From Rhynchopus sp. YZ270_cl-10 (Eukaryota; Euglenozoa; Diplonemea; Diplonemida; Diplonemidae): a DNA stretch of 64,000 bases. Made by a program: the position numbers and the translations under genes. Location of the stretch: positions 248,001 through 312,000 of the forward strand of contig OZ037917.1 in assembly GCA_964035575.1 (NCBI GenBank), given 5' to 3'. The notes below the pieces were generated by a model. It worked only from the letters and a program-made list of their open reading frames with translations. It searched no databases and was not told where the DNA came from. Positions 10,928 through 20,175 of the stretch are shown one piece after another. How positions within the stretch are numbered: position 1 is the first letter of the stretch; every line of letters starts with the position of its first letter.

Positions 10928-12448
10928 TTAGAGTACCTCTAGCACCTCAGGTTTGAGGATATTTGCCAGAAGCTTTTCGTCTTTGAAACGCTCGCCACTC
11001 TGCTTTGCAGTTCCACACCAGAGCTTGGGGACTGCACGCTGCCATTCTTGGAGTGCGTCGGGGCGGACTGTGAAGGGCACGATGGATGGGTAGAGGGGCA
11101 TCCGAAGAGAGTGTTCACCATCTGCTTCGTACGCTGCGTCACTGCTGGGTGACATCTCTGTGAGCAGGTCTGGCTGGGATGTGAAGATTACTCCTAAGGA
11201 TGCCCAATGATTTGATTGAATTCCGTTCGCACAGAGCCACATTTTCCGGCGATACGCATCGTGTGCACGCCACGCCTTCTTCTCCCAGCACATCAACGCA
11301 CAGAGACGCCGCCCAACACACCACCCCTGATGGCTCACCTTTGAACTCATGATCAACAACGCGCCTGCCGGCATCGGAATCCTTCTTGCATGCTGTAGCG
11401 CCCCTTCCACCAAATCCTTTCTCGTCTCCTCGCAAGGAATCTTCAAATGCACCAAATGGTTCTTCGGCGGGCAGAACCCCTTTGTATACGCAGCCTGCAG
11501 CCTATCGTTCACCACCTTATGAGAGCCCGGCCAGACCACTGCGGTGGAGCTTTCTTCGTCTTCTGACGGCCAGGTGTAGAGAAAGCCTTGATAGCATTCT
11601 CGCCCCTCTGGGAAGAGGTTGTTGTTATAGTCTACGTGCATCCAGTATTTGTCGTCCTCTGCGACTGCAGGCTTGGGGTTAAAGAAAACCGTGTCAAGGC
11701 CGACACAGAGTTCTTCTTCTGGGCATTCGTGAAGCCAAGAGTAAACCTTTCTGACATTCGGGTTCAGCCGTGCAGACCAAGCATAGGCGCCGTGGACAAG
11801 ACCGCGTTTGAAACAGAATTTATCGTTTGGGTCGAAGAGCGATGCCTGCGGCCACCGCGACACCCCTTCCCTCTCCACTGCACGGTACTGTTCTCTGATC
11901 ACCTCGGAATGCCCTGGACCCATCGCGTCGCCTGCCACCGTCAATAGGTCGTTCTTCCACAGCGCCTCCATAGCCGCGTTCTCCTCTGGGGTGGTAACGT
12001 TCATCACCACAGCCATGCCGTGTTGGTCTAATAGGGCACGCACCGCGTCCCCTCCAGCTGTGATATCACAGCTTACTGCTGCAAGCTCGTCGGGTGTCAT
12101 GAAAGGTGCCTTTATCCTTCGGGTGTTGCTCCTAGGTGGTGGAGGGGTGGTTGCGGGAAGGGGTACAGCGGTTGGCACAGCGGTGGGGGCAGCTGCCGGA
12201 GCGAAGCCTCCTCTCAGCCGGTCTCCTTTGGAGGAAGAGCCTCCAGTCTGAACCCGTTTCTTGCTCTTTTTCGCTTTAGAGGGGAGCGGTGCAGGCAGTG
12301 GTGTGGGTTCGGTAGCGGGTGGTGGTACGGTGTCGCGCGCCTCGCTCTCTGGGCGGAGTGCGCGGAGTTCGTTGAACAGAGCTTCCTGTCTGTCTGCAGA
12401 GGCACGCAGCGCTTTCGGGTGCATCGGTGTATAGAATATGTTTGACAT
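10928..12448 (-). CDS. PhyH-like Fe(II)/2-oxoglutarate dioxygenase
   Basis: A single-exon protein of 506 aa, ATG at 12448. Residues 1-110 are a low-complexity Pro/Ala/Thr/Lys region with basic patches. The catalytic double-stranded beta-helix follows. The Fe(II) facial triad is visible as H271-x-D273 (YWMHVDYNNN) and H373 (KVSHQGWCVGRR), with R380 well placed to bind the 2-oxoglutarate carboxylate. The block AVVWPGSHK is typical of phytanoyl-CoA hydroxylase-like enzymes. The substrate cannot be read from sequence. The whole triad is kept, so an active oxygenase is likely. No signal peptide or transmembrane segment; cytosolic or nuclear is inferred. Confidence 0.82.
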   Translation of the reverse strand: MSNIFYTPMHPKALRASADRQEALFNELRALRPESEARDTVPPPATEPTPLPAPLPSKAKKSKKRVQTGGSSSKGDRLRGGFAPAAAPTAVPTAVPLPATTPPPPRSNTRRIKAPFMTPDELAAVSCDITAGGDAVRALLDQHGMAVVMNVTTPEENAAMEALWKNDLLTVAGDAMGPGHSEVIREQYRAVEREGVSRWPQASLFDPNDKFCFKRGLVHGAYAWSARLNPNVRKVYSWLHECPEEELCVGLDTVFFNPKPAVAEDDKYWMHVDYNNNLFPEGRECYQGFLYTWPSEDEESSTAVVWPGSHKVVNDRLQAAYTKGFCPPKNHLVHLKIPCEETRKDLVEGALQHARRIPMPAGALLIMSSKVSHQGWCVGRRLCALMCWEKKAWRAHDAYRRKMWLCANGIQSNHWASLGVIFTSQPDLLTEMSPSSDAAYEADGEHSLRMPLYPSIVPFTVRPDALQEWQRAVPKLWCGTAKQSGERFKDEKLLANILKPEVLEVL

Positions 12449-13021
12449 GGTTTTTTTTTTGAGGTCTTTTTTGGGGGGTCTGCTGTGTTGTAAGTCTGTA
12501 GAGATTGTGTTAAGGTAGATTTGGCGGAGATTTGAGAAGATGAATGGAAAGGAAAAGAAAGGGGAGAGTTTTTTTTTGGGTAGTATTTTTGAATCATAGG
12601 ACGTTGTGGAAGAGCGAAAAATATAAATAAAAAAAAAAAAGAGAGAAAATCTCGGTAGGATGAATCTTAGCTTGACGCTTAGTCACCTTCTTTGGGGGGG
12701 AGAGTATACACACATGGAAAAATACAAAAAATAGACGGTAAAAAAAATAAAATAAAAACACACGTGCCAAAAGGGCAAATCGATAGACCGCGTTTTCTAA
12801 CGAAATGCAGTAACAAAAAAAAAATACCCCTCAGATATTGAAACCAACTGATTTTGATAGAAACAAATAAACAGTGTTGTTTTTTTTTTCTCTCTTTCGT
12901 TGAACGCAGCCGTATATTTGGCGCAAGGTGAAAAAAAAAAAAGGAATTTCGGGGGAAATACTGTTCTGTAATATCATATCGGCTTTAAGTGCGTCTGGTT
13001 TATTATCACACTTTATGTAAG

Positions 13022-13118
13022 CCACCTGATTTTTACCCCGCGTAAAGGCCCGTGTAGGCCAAACCCCACCTATTTTTCCCAGCCTTTACGCGCTCTACGC
13101 GGGGTAAAAATCAGGTGG
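13022..13118. mobile_element. 97-bp element with perfect 23-bp terminal inverted repeats
   Basis: The left arm 13022-13044 begins CCACCTGATTTTTACCCCGC and the right arm 13096-13118 is its exact reverse complement. A second nested pair (CGCGTAAAGG with CCTTTACGCG) lies inside, so it can fold almost end to end. The CCACCTGAT terminus is shared with the element near 23810. Non-coding. Confidence 0.85.
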
Positions 13119-13551
13119 GTGAGGGGTAAAAGAAGAAAAAAGAAGAAAAAAGAAGAAAAAAATAGAGAATGGAAGGGTGAAAAAGATGGATAAGACTTCC
13201 TGAGAGCTCAACATCTTTTTTGTTCCGCAATCATTCTGGGAAAATCCAGAGAAAAAAATAAAATAATTTTGGGGGAAAAATGATGAAATGCAGAACATGC
13301 ACACACATCTGTATAGGGGGAGGGAAAGAAACCCACCAAAACACACGAAATCATTTGTATAATATCATGAAACGATCTTCGCGTTCGACTGGCCGACAGT
13401 TGTGGTGAATTGCCAGAGAGGGGGGGAGGCGCTGTAATACACCAGACTGCGTGTCTCTTCCCAATCAAAGAGGGGGAAAAAAAGTGAAGTTTTTTTAGTG
13501 GCCAATACCTTCTATGGACGTCGACACAAAAAAAACAAAAAAAAACGAGTC

Positions 13552-13584
13552 TTGAAATACACAGCCCTCTCGTGACAGTGTACC
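13552..13584 (+). repeat. D-type mini-hairpin
   Basis: TGAAATACACAGCCCTCTCG then TGACAGTGTACC; TACAC pairs with GTGTA around the CTCTCGT loop. Confidence 0.8.
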
Positions 13585-13716
13585 AAACAAAGGGGAGGTA
13601 GGAAGGCAGTCCAAGCCTAGAAAACTTAAGCCCGACTTGAAATAATGGTCTTTACCAAAAATTTTGTAAGGATTCTTAGGCCCAAGCCCCTGGAGGAGGA
13701 TAAAAGAAAAGTTTAT

Positions 13717-13745
13717 AAGATGAACCTAAGCCCCTTAGTCACCTT
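13717..13745 (+). repeat. B-type mini-hairpin with loop deleted
   Basis: AAGATGAAC CTAAG CCC CTTAG TCACCTT. The stem is intact although the usual CTCTCGT loop is missing. Confidence 0.75.
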
Positions 13746-14167
13746 GTATAAAAAAAAAAAAAAATTGAAATGCTGGAAACATCTTTCTGGGCTTACGTGC
13801 GGCTTTTGCGATGATGGTACACAGACACCTTTGGCAAAGAGACTGCAAAGTGATCTCTATCACCTGTGGTGCTTTGTGTCCAGGAAAAGTTATTAATTTT
13901 TCCAGACAGAAATGTGTTCCAGCACACGCCTGCCACAATACCAATTTTGAGGGAACATTTAGGGGGGTGGATATATTGCTCTACCAGGCTGTTGGAGAAG
14001 GTCCCCTTTGGGGGTGCGGCAAACGACCTCCAAAAGTCGCACTAAAAGAAAGTGTTCTCCGCGCACTACAGAGTTACCGAGTGTGGCCCTGATATTAGCA
14101 TATTTTAAAAGAAAAACGGGGGGTTGGGAGGGGGAACTGAGCTCTTCGTGTCTATTGTCCATTTGCT

Positions 14168-15811
14168 TCATGCGTCCTGTCCCTTCCACATGAACTTGGC
14201 GTCGTGCCTCCAAGCACTGTCGCTGTTCCCATCAGCATGCACATCTTCCCAGACTGCGTCCATCCCGTTTCTGCGCATGTGCTCCATGAGGGAGCGAAGC
14301 TTTGCCTTCCACGCGTTCTCACCCTTCTCGGCACGGAAGCGGTCAATTGTGTCAACAAAGTCCTCATTCTCCTTGCGGGGCATGTTCATCAACGGCTCCC
14401 AGTGGTCGTGCGATTCGCACAAGGAGTCCGCGCACGGGGCAGTCGCGTTGTATGTAGGAAGTGCTGCGAAGGGTCCGTGCTTGTCCTGCACAACCCACCA
14501 GTCGTCAATGACGCGGCCGTAGTCCGACAGAGGGAACTGGTCCGGGTCGGTCTGGACCTGCTGCCAATGCAGGTGGGTCGAGTTGTGGACCAACATACGC
14601 GAGTAGGAGAATGAGTTCGAGCGGAAGGCAGACCACTCAGGCTGCTTCAGGGTGAAGGGCTCGTGCATCTCGTGCGATCCTGCGGCACCAGAGACAACGT
14701 AGATGGTGGCGTGTGGGTTGATGTTGGACCGGTCGGAGAAGCCCTCGTGCACAGGGTACGTCCTCTCGTAGTTGTGCTCGTGTCCGTTCACGAACAAGTC
14801 GACACCGTGCTCGTGAAGGATGTTCTCAAGCTCAATGCGCAGTCCCCACGCAGGGAACTCACAGTCCTTGTCGCACGTGCAGTACAGACTGCGGTGTCCC
14901 TGCACAATGACCCATGGCACCTGCTCTCTGTTCAGGTTCGCCTTCTTCAGGTCCTTCCTCAGCCACGCCTTCATGACCTCACCGTCGGTGTGCTTGTCCC
15001 TCACGTTGAAGAACACCTCAGTGGAGATAGACACGTAGTGCACGAGGCCCTGGTCCCATGAGAAGTAGAGGGAGTTGATCGCCTCGCCGTTGTGGGTCTC
15101 GAAGTACAGCGGCTCAGCGTTGGAGGGCATGTTCCTGAAGCGTTCGATGTAGTGTGCAAGGTTGGCTGCTGAGTCCTCGTGGTTGCCGTGCGACACCATG
15201 TAGTTGTTGCTTGCAGCAATCTGCTCGATGTTGCGCATGAAGTTGTCGCCAGTGGTGCCGTTGTTCGACGACAGGTCGTACGCGAAGTCACCCACGTGAA
15301 GGAACAGGTCACCCTGGTCCACCTCAGAGATCAGCCCCACACTGGTGTTCTTTGCACACGTCTCACGGTTGCAGATTTCGGTGTTCTGGGTGCACGCAGT
15401 GCACAGCGAGAACGCACAGCTCGATCCCATGTCCCCGAGGATAATGTGTCTGTAGGGATCGTTTGCAGCACGCTGTCTTCTGTTCATAATAGCGTGCACC
15501 ATCGAGTAGCCAGTCTCGTCACCCACTGTGTAGTAGTAAGTGGTGTTGGTCTTGAGGCCAGTCATGTTCGCAACGTGGGTGTACCACGTCCTCCCAGCGT
15601 CCACAGTGAACACCCTGCTGTCGCCAGCAGCATTCATCGTCAGGTTCCCTGCCGTTGTGCCGTACTTAACATTCGGTGTCGTCACAGCGTTCTGTGTCAC
15701 CCACGACACAGTCAGGACCGACTCCGTCAGACCCAACGCAGTGTGGATCTGCTCCACAGACGAGGCTGCGGACACTGCCAGCAGCGTTGCCAGCACGGAC
15801 GCTTTCATCAT
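14168..15811 (-). CDS. Secreted purple acid phosphatase, paralogue 1
   Basis: 547 aa from the first ATG (15811, MMKASVLATLLAVSAASS, a signal peptide); a longer frame upstream opens with a non-ATG codon. Calcineurin-like metallophosphatase. All the metal-ligand blocks of the family appear in order: GDMGSS (D127), HVGDFAYD (D174, Y177), SHGNHED (N210, H211), VIVQGHRSLYC and VNGHEHNYERTYP. The N-terminal 110 residues fit the fibronectin-like domain of plant-type and ACP7-type enzymes. The last 100 residues are a family-specific tail shared with the neighbour gene (WEDVH.(D/E)(G/N)GNSD.AWRHD). It probably hydrolyses phosphate monoesters in the secretory pathway or outside the cell. The adjacent paralogue in the same direction points to local duplication. 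Confidence 0.92.
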   Translation of the reverse strand: MMKASVLATLLAVSAASSVEQIHTALGLTESVLTVSWVTQNAVTTPNVKYGTTAGNLTMNAAGDSRVFTVDAGRTWYTHVANMTGLKTNTTYYYTVGDETGYSMVHAIMNRRQRAANDPYRHIILGDMGSSCAFSLCTACTQNTEICNRETCAKNTSVGLISEVDQGDLFLHVGDFAYDLSSNNGTTGDNFMRNIEQIAASNNYMVSHGNHEDSAANLAHYIERFRNMPSNAEPLYFETHNGEAINSLYFSWDQGLVHYVSISTEVFFNVRDKHTDGEVMKAWLRKDLKKANLNREQVPWVIVQGHRSLYCTCDKDCEFPAWGLRIELENILHEHGVDLFVNGHEHNYERTYPVHEGFSDRSNINPHATIYVVSGAAGSHEMHEPFTLKQPEWSAFRSNSFSYSRMLVHNSTHLHWQQVQTDPDQFPLSDYGRVIDDWWVVQDKHGPFAALPTYNATAPCADSLCESHDHWEPLMNMPRKENEDFVDTIDRFRAEKGENAWKAKLRSLMEHMRRNGMDAVWEDVHADGNSDSAWRHDAKFMWKGQDA

Positions 15812-16410
15812 GGTGTCTTGCAATCAAAGTTCCTGTCAAGAAGCGTGGATGGGGTGGACGGGATGGGGTGGACGAGGAGGAGTCACAAAAGGGAAGGGGT
15901 TACCGTTCTATTATTCTTCTTAAATTCGTAACGTTGATGACAATACCGAACTTTGCCGGCCTTCATTACAACACATTTGTTTGATAGGAAACTATATAGG
16001 GGCAATGTGTTTGTGAGAAACTCAACATCTCGAACGTTACCAAGAACACGTTTGACACTGCTTGATTGAACGACGTGCACCGTTGACTGCGTCCCTGAAA
16101 TGTTCATGAAACGAGGTCGCTCCAAGCTGAGAGTCTCAGACTTAGAGGGGTGCACTGCGTTCATTTCTCGCTACATGATGACATGGAAGAGTATGGCCCC
16201 TGCCTGTACAGCATCATTTCTCAATCTACGTTAAATAGTCCCTCTTCACCACTCTTCGCACGCTATAAACACAGATGTGCAACACCAAACAATAAATTTG
16301 TGCACATTGAGTAGAGAGGGGATATGGGGAATGAGGGATGGCATCCGCGTTAAAAAGAAAACGTTGATGAAACAAACAAAAAATCGGAGAATCCTGCAGT
16401 GAACCTATCA
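15812..16410. other. Spacer between the two phosphatase genes
   Basis: Contains a short GGGGTGGACG tandem repeat near 15850-15870 and otherwise unremarkable AT-rich DNA. No hairpin of the main families and no gene recognised. Confidence 0.5.
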
Positions 16411-18051
16411 CTACGCACTGTCCCCCTTCCACTTGAACTGCCCGTCGTGCCTCCACGCATTGTCGCTGTTCCCGTTCTCGTGCACATCCTCCCACTCCAC
16501 ATCCCCAAGCTTGCGCAGAGTGGACATCAGGCTGCGCAGCTTTGCCATCCACGCCTCCTCACCGTGCTCCTTCCTGAAGCGTGCAATGGTCGCCACAAAC
16601 TTCTCTCCATTCTGTCTCTCCAAGCCCAACATAGGCTCCCAGTGGTCATGTGAGTCACACAGGTCATCCAGGCAGGGACCTGTTGCGTCTTCTGTCGGAG
16701 CCTCTGCAGCGTTGAAGGGTCCGTGCTTGTCCTGCACAACCCACCAGTCGTCGATCACACGGCCGTAGTCAGAGGCAGGGAAGAAAGTTGGGTCGGTCTG
16801 GACCTGCTGCCAGTTCAGATGGGTCGCGTTGTGGACAAACAGGCGCGAGTAGGAGAACGAGTTCGAGCGGAAGGCAGACCACTCAGGCTGAGTTTTCGTG
16901 AAAGCGTCGTGCAGTTCCTTCGACCCTGCGGCACCAGAGACAACGTAGATAGGTGCACGGGGATTGTCGTACGAGCGCACAGACTTGTTCTGGTACAGAG
17001 GCCACGTCCTCTCGTAGTTGTGCTCGTGACCGTTCACAAAGAAATCGACTCCGTACTCAAAGAGAATCGGCTCCATGACAACACGGATGCGTTCTGCCTG
17101 ACCTGTGCAGTCTGCTGATGTGCAGTAGATGGACCTGTGCCCTTCGACAACCACCCACGGCACCTGCTCTCTGTTCAGGTTCGCCTTCGCAAGGTCTGCC
17201 TTCAGCCATGCGATGAAGGATGTGACATTCGTGTCAGGGTCACTCACACCCCACCAGAGCTCAGTGGACATGGAGACGTAGTGCACCCTGCCGTAGTCCC
17301 ATGAGAAGTAGAGGGAGTTGAGTGCACGTCCGTTCTTTGTGGTGAGGTACAGCGGCTCAGCGTTGGAGGGCATGTTCCTGAAGCGCTCGGTGTAGTGTGC
17401 AAGGTCTGCGTCACTGTCCTCATGGTTCCCGTGCGACACCATGTAGACCATGTTTGCAGCGACTTGCTCAATGTTCTTGAAAAAGTGATCACCAATCACA
17501 CCGTTTTCAGAGGCCATGTTGTAAGCAAAGTCACCCACATGGAGGAACATGTCAGCCTTGTCCACCTCAGAGATCAGCCCCACGGTGGTGTTCTTCTTAC
17601 AGGTGTTCGCATCACACACATGGGAATGCTGCGTGCACGCAGAGCACAGCGAGAACGCACAGCTCGATCCCATGTCCCCCATGATAATGTGTCTGTAGGG
17701 CTCGTTCGTAGCACGCTGTCTTCTGTTCACCACTGAGAACACGTCTGAGAAGGAGTCCCCTTCACCAACCTTGTAGTAGTACGTGGTGTTGGTCTTGAGG
17801 CCAGTCATGTTCGCAACGTGGGTGTGCCAGCGCCTCCCGAAGTCGACTGTGAACGCCCTGGTGTCTGCTGCCGCGGACATGGAGAGGTTGTCTGGGGAGA
17901 GCCCGTACTTGACCTCGCTCTTCTTCTCCTCGAAGGAAGATGCCCACGACACGGTGAGGGCCGACTCTGTTAGCCCCAGTGCTATGTGCACCTGCTCTGC
18001 GGCACTGGCACATGAACACCCCGCAAGCAATGCCACGAAGACTGCCTTCAT
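16411..18051 (-). CDS. Secreted purple acid phosphatase, paralogue 2
   Basis: 546 aa from ATG 18051, with signal peptide MKAVFVALLAGCSCASA. Same order of metal-binding blocks as its neighbour: GDMGSSCAFSLC, HVGDFAYN, SHGNHEDSD, VVVEGHRSIYC and VNGHEHNYERTWP. Long exact stretches (YRHI(I)xGDMGSS, HTHVANMTGLKTNTTYYY, RFRNMPSNAEPLY) show recent common ancestry. The regions just after the signal peptide and around residues 290-340 have diverged, so this is not a fresh duplicate. A Cys-rich insert after GDMGSSCAFSLC, with ACTQH...CDANTCKKNT, is shared and probably disulphide-bonded. Confidence 0.92.
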   Translation of the reverse strand: MKAVFVALLAGCSCASAAEQVHIALGLTESALTVSWASSFEEKKSEVKYGLSPDNLSMSAAADTRAFTVDFGRRWHTHVANMTGLKTNTTYYYKVGEGDSFSDVFSVVNRRQRATNEPYRHIIMGDMGSSCAFSLCSACTQHSHVCDANTCKKNTTVGLISEVDKADMFLHVGDFAYNMASENGVIGDHFFKNIEQVAANMVYMVSHGNHEDSDADLAHYTERFRNMPSNAEPLYLTTKNGRALNSLYFSWDYGRVHYVSMSTELWWGVSDPDTNVTSFIAWLKADLAKANLNREQVPWVVVEGHRSIYCTSADCTGQAERIRVVMEPILFEYGVDFFVNGHEHNYERTWPLYQNKSVRSYDNPRAPIYVVSGAAGSKELHDAFTKTQPEWSAFRSNSFSYSRLFVHNATHLNWQQVQTDPTFFPASDYGRVIDDWWVVQDKHGPFNAAEAPTEDATGPCLDDLCDSHDHWEPMLGLERQNGEKFVATIARFRKEHGEEAWMAKLRSLMSTLRKLGDVEWEDVHENGNSDNAWRHDGQFKWKGDSA

Positions 18052-18456
18052 GGTTCCTTTTGTAGATAACCCACCAAGGGTGAAGATATACTGTGGATTT
18101 TTGAATAGTTAAGTATTGAAACACAACAGAACCCCGCAGTGGTGGGTATGTGCAACCGACACGGCAAGACACAAAGACTGATAAAAAGAATTGGGAGGAA
18201 TCACATTTTTTTTTTATTTTTATATCGAGGTTACGCGCCTACTGTCTCTTTCTATAGGCATACCAGGTTGTGTGGGTGTGGGTGGGGGGGCAATTTTTTT
18301 TGGTAGAATGAGTGTGTTTGTTTGTTTCATTTTTAAACCACAACGAAATTCACGAGAACAATAACAAATAAGTTTTGCGAACGAGGGGGTGGGGGGCGGT
18401 GGTACAGAAGCCCCTCTCTTGGGGGGGAGATAATGAATAATTTCCAACAAAGAAAC

Positions 18457-18500
18457 GTTGAAAGTACAAACGCCTCATCACATCGGCAGAACGCAGCATA
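18457..18500 (+). repeat. A-type mini-hairpin, diverged
   Basis: GTTGAAAGTACAAACGCCTC, a variable middle ATCACATCGGC, then AGAACGCAGCAT. Confidence 0.5.
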
Positions 18501-18815
18501 TTTTAAATGCGAAACGTATTTTCATCATATGCAATCAATAAATTGATATCGTATACGGCGAGGGTTGAAACGAAATAATTCGCTTTTTTTGGGGGAGGTT
18601 TTTTTACAGCACACTTTGATGACCTACCGTACAGGGGTAAGACGTTCGTCGGGCCCAAAAAAAAGAAGTAAAAAGACGAATACCACCTCGCGTGTATACA
18701 CATCTTAAAAGGGGTATGTAAGATACAGAGAGTATTCAGTATTGTTCATTTTGTTCATAATGTAATTGCGCTCCCATCAGCATAGGTTGTATTATACGTG
18801 CTCGGCCTTGACCGA

Positions 18816-18855
18816 ATACCGTATTATACGGTATTATACGGTATTATACGGCATA
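18816..18855. repeat. Short tandem repeat TATTATACGG
   Basis: About four 10-bp units, the outer ones slightly changed (ACCG...ACGG, then CATATTACACGG). Confidence 0.8.
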
Positions 18856-20037
18856 TTACACGGTGTTTGTGAGGACCTAATTATTCGAATTTTAGTAGGC
18901 TTAGAAAGCCTCTTCACAGGTGAAGCCGGAATATATCAACCGTCATTAGGCTCTTTGATCACTGATCTCAAGGGGAGCAATCCCCTATCGATTATAACCT
19001 ATAGCTAACAGCCGACCCCTCCCCCAATACAATACGTATCATTAAGAAGAGAAAAAAAGTTGGTAAACATAAACCTTTTGTAGGATTCGCGCTAACTTTT
19101 TTTTTTGGAAAACGCAATGCCTGAACTTTGTCATTGTTTATTTTTTTGTTATTTTTCCGGACATCAGTTGAAAAAACGAAATGAACAAGAAAGCCCAGAA
19201 CACAGATGGGTTCGACAACCCTTCCCTTGGACAGTAAAATAGAAGAAAAAAAACTGACATCTGATGATTTATCTGACCCCCCCTTGACAGAAAGCTGACA
19301 CTTCCCGCAGCTTTGGAGAACAAAAAAGAGAGGGGTAATAGGCAGCCCCTTACAGTGTTGCAAAGGGTTGTATGAAGAGAGACTAGAGTGCGGATGGGTG
19401 ACGCACACAAAAAGAAAAATTACACTACATATCGTGTGTGGCGGGGGGGGAAGAAAAAAAAAATCAAACAAACAGAACTAAAAAAAAACAAACAGCACAC
19501 ATGAAAGATGACTTTTGAAACAAAAGAAAAACCCCCCTCTCTCATAGATAAACACTGCCTCGGATAGGCTGAGTCGCTTACAAGAAAACAAAATGAAAAA
19601 AAAAAAAAAAAATCAAACAAAATAGTAGTCAGTGCCAGACACCTCAGTGGATGTAGCACAAAAAACAATAGTTTTTTTTTAAAAAGATGAGCCCAAGCCT
19701 CGCGCATAGTCACATCAATAGTGCCCCCGCCCACCTCCACCCCCCCAACAAAATAACAAACTAGTGAGCCTTTCTTTGTCATTCCCTTGACATCATTCCC
19801 CAAATCCTCCCAATAAAAAACACCGGTTTTTTTCCGTTCCAAAAAATCCCCACCCCAACCCCCTAACCCCCCAATGGCCCCGGTCTCTTCCTCAAAAGCA
19901 TTGCCTATTCCTCTACAGTGAAGGCGGTGCGTTGAACTGTGAAAAAGATATTTTTTTGTTTGGTTAGAGAACTTGAAAAGATGAATGTTTCCTATCAAAA
20001 AAAAACAGTGAAGTTGACAGTGCAAACACCTCTGGGA

Positions 20038-20141
20038 CAGGGGGGCACAGCAGAGAATAAGACTCGGGGACCCGGGACCGGGAACCTTGACCAGGACCGG
20101 GGACCGGGAACCCGGCTTATTCTCTGCTGTGCAGGGGGGCA
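20038..20141. mobile_element. GC-rich inverted repeat flanked by 10-bp direct repeats
   Basis: Perfect 17-bp arms (GCACAGCAGAGAATAAG at 20045-20061 and its complement at 20116-20132) enclose a core of GACCGGGAACC-type repeats. The unit is flanked by CAGGGGGGCA on both sides (20038-20047, 20132-20141), which may be a target duplication. The left flank is an A-type hairpin (AGTGCAAACACCTCTGGGA) that breaks off exactly where the unit starts, so insertion into that hairpin is likely. Confidence 0.7.
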
Positions 20142-20175
20142 GGCATTTGGCATTCCGTGGGGAAAAAGAAGGGTG

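Larger units (their letters stand above)
12449..14167. other. Intergenic with hairpins and a TIR palindrome
   Basis: 1.7 kb without a gene. Contains a degenerate B-type hairpin near 12658-12689, the perfect inverted repeat at 13022-13118, a D-type hairpin at 13552 and a B-type hairpin at 13717. A T-rich minus-strand stretch at 13095-13346 yields only low-complexity frames. Confidence 0.6.
18052..20175. other. 2.1-kb intergenic region
   Basis: No gene. It holds a diverged A-type hairpin (18457-18500), a TATTATACGG tandem repeat (18816-18855), a diverged B-type hairpin (19682-19716), and an A-type hairpin remnant running into the GC-rich inverted repeat at 20038-20141. Minus-strand frames at 18992-20025 are Phe/Leu-rich products of A tracts. 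Confidence 0.6.

Noticed and set aside
18992-20025. Minus-strand frames of 159 and 201 codons
   Set aside because: Rich in Phe, Leu and Ser from T tracts, no motif, and they cross known repeats.
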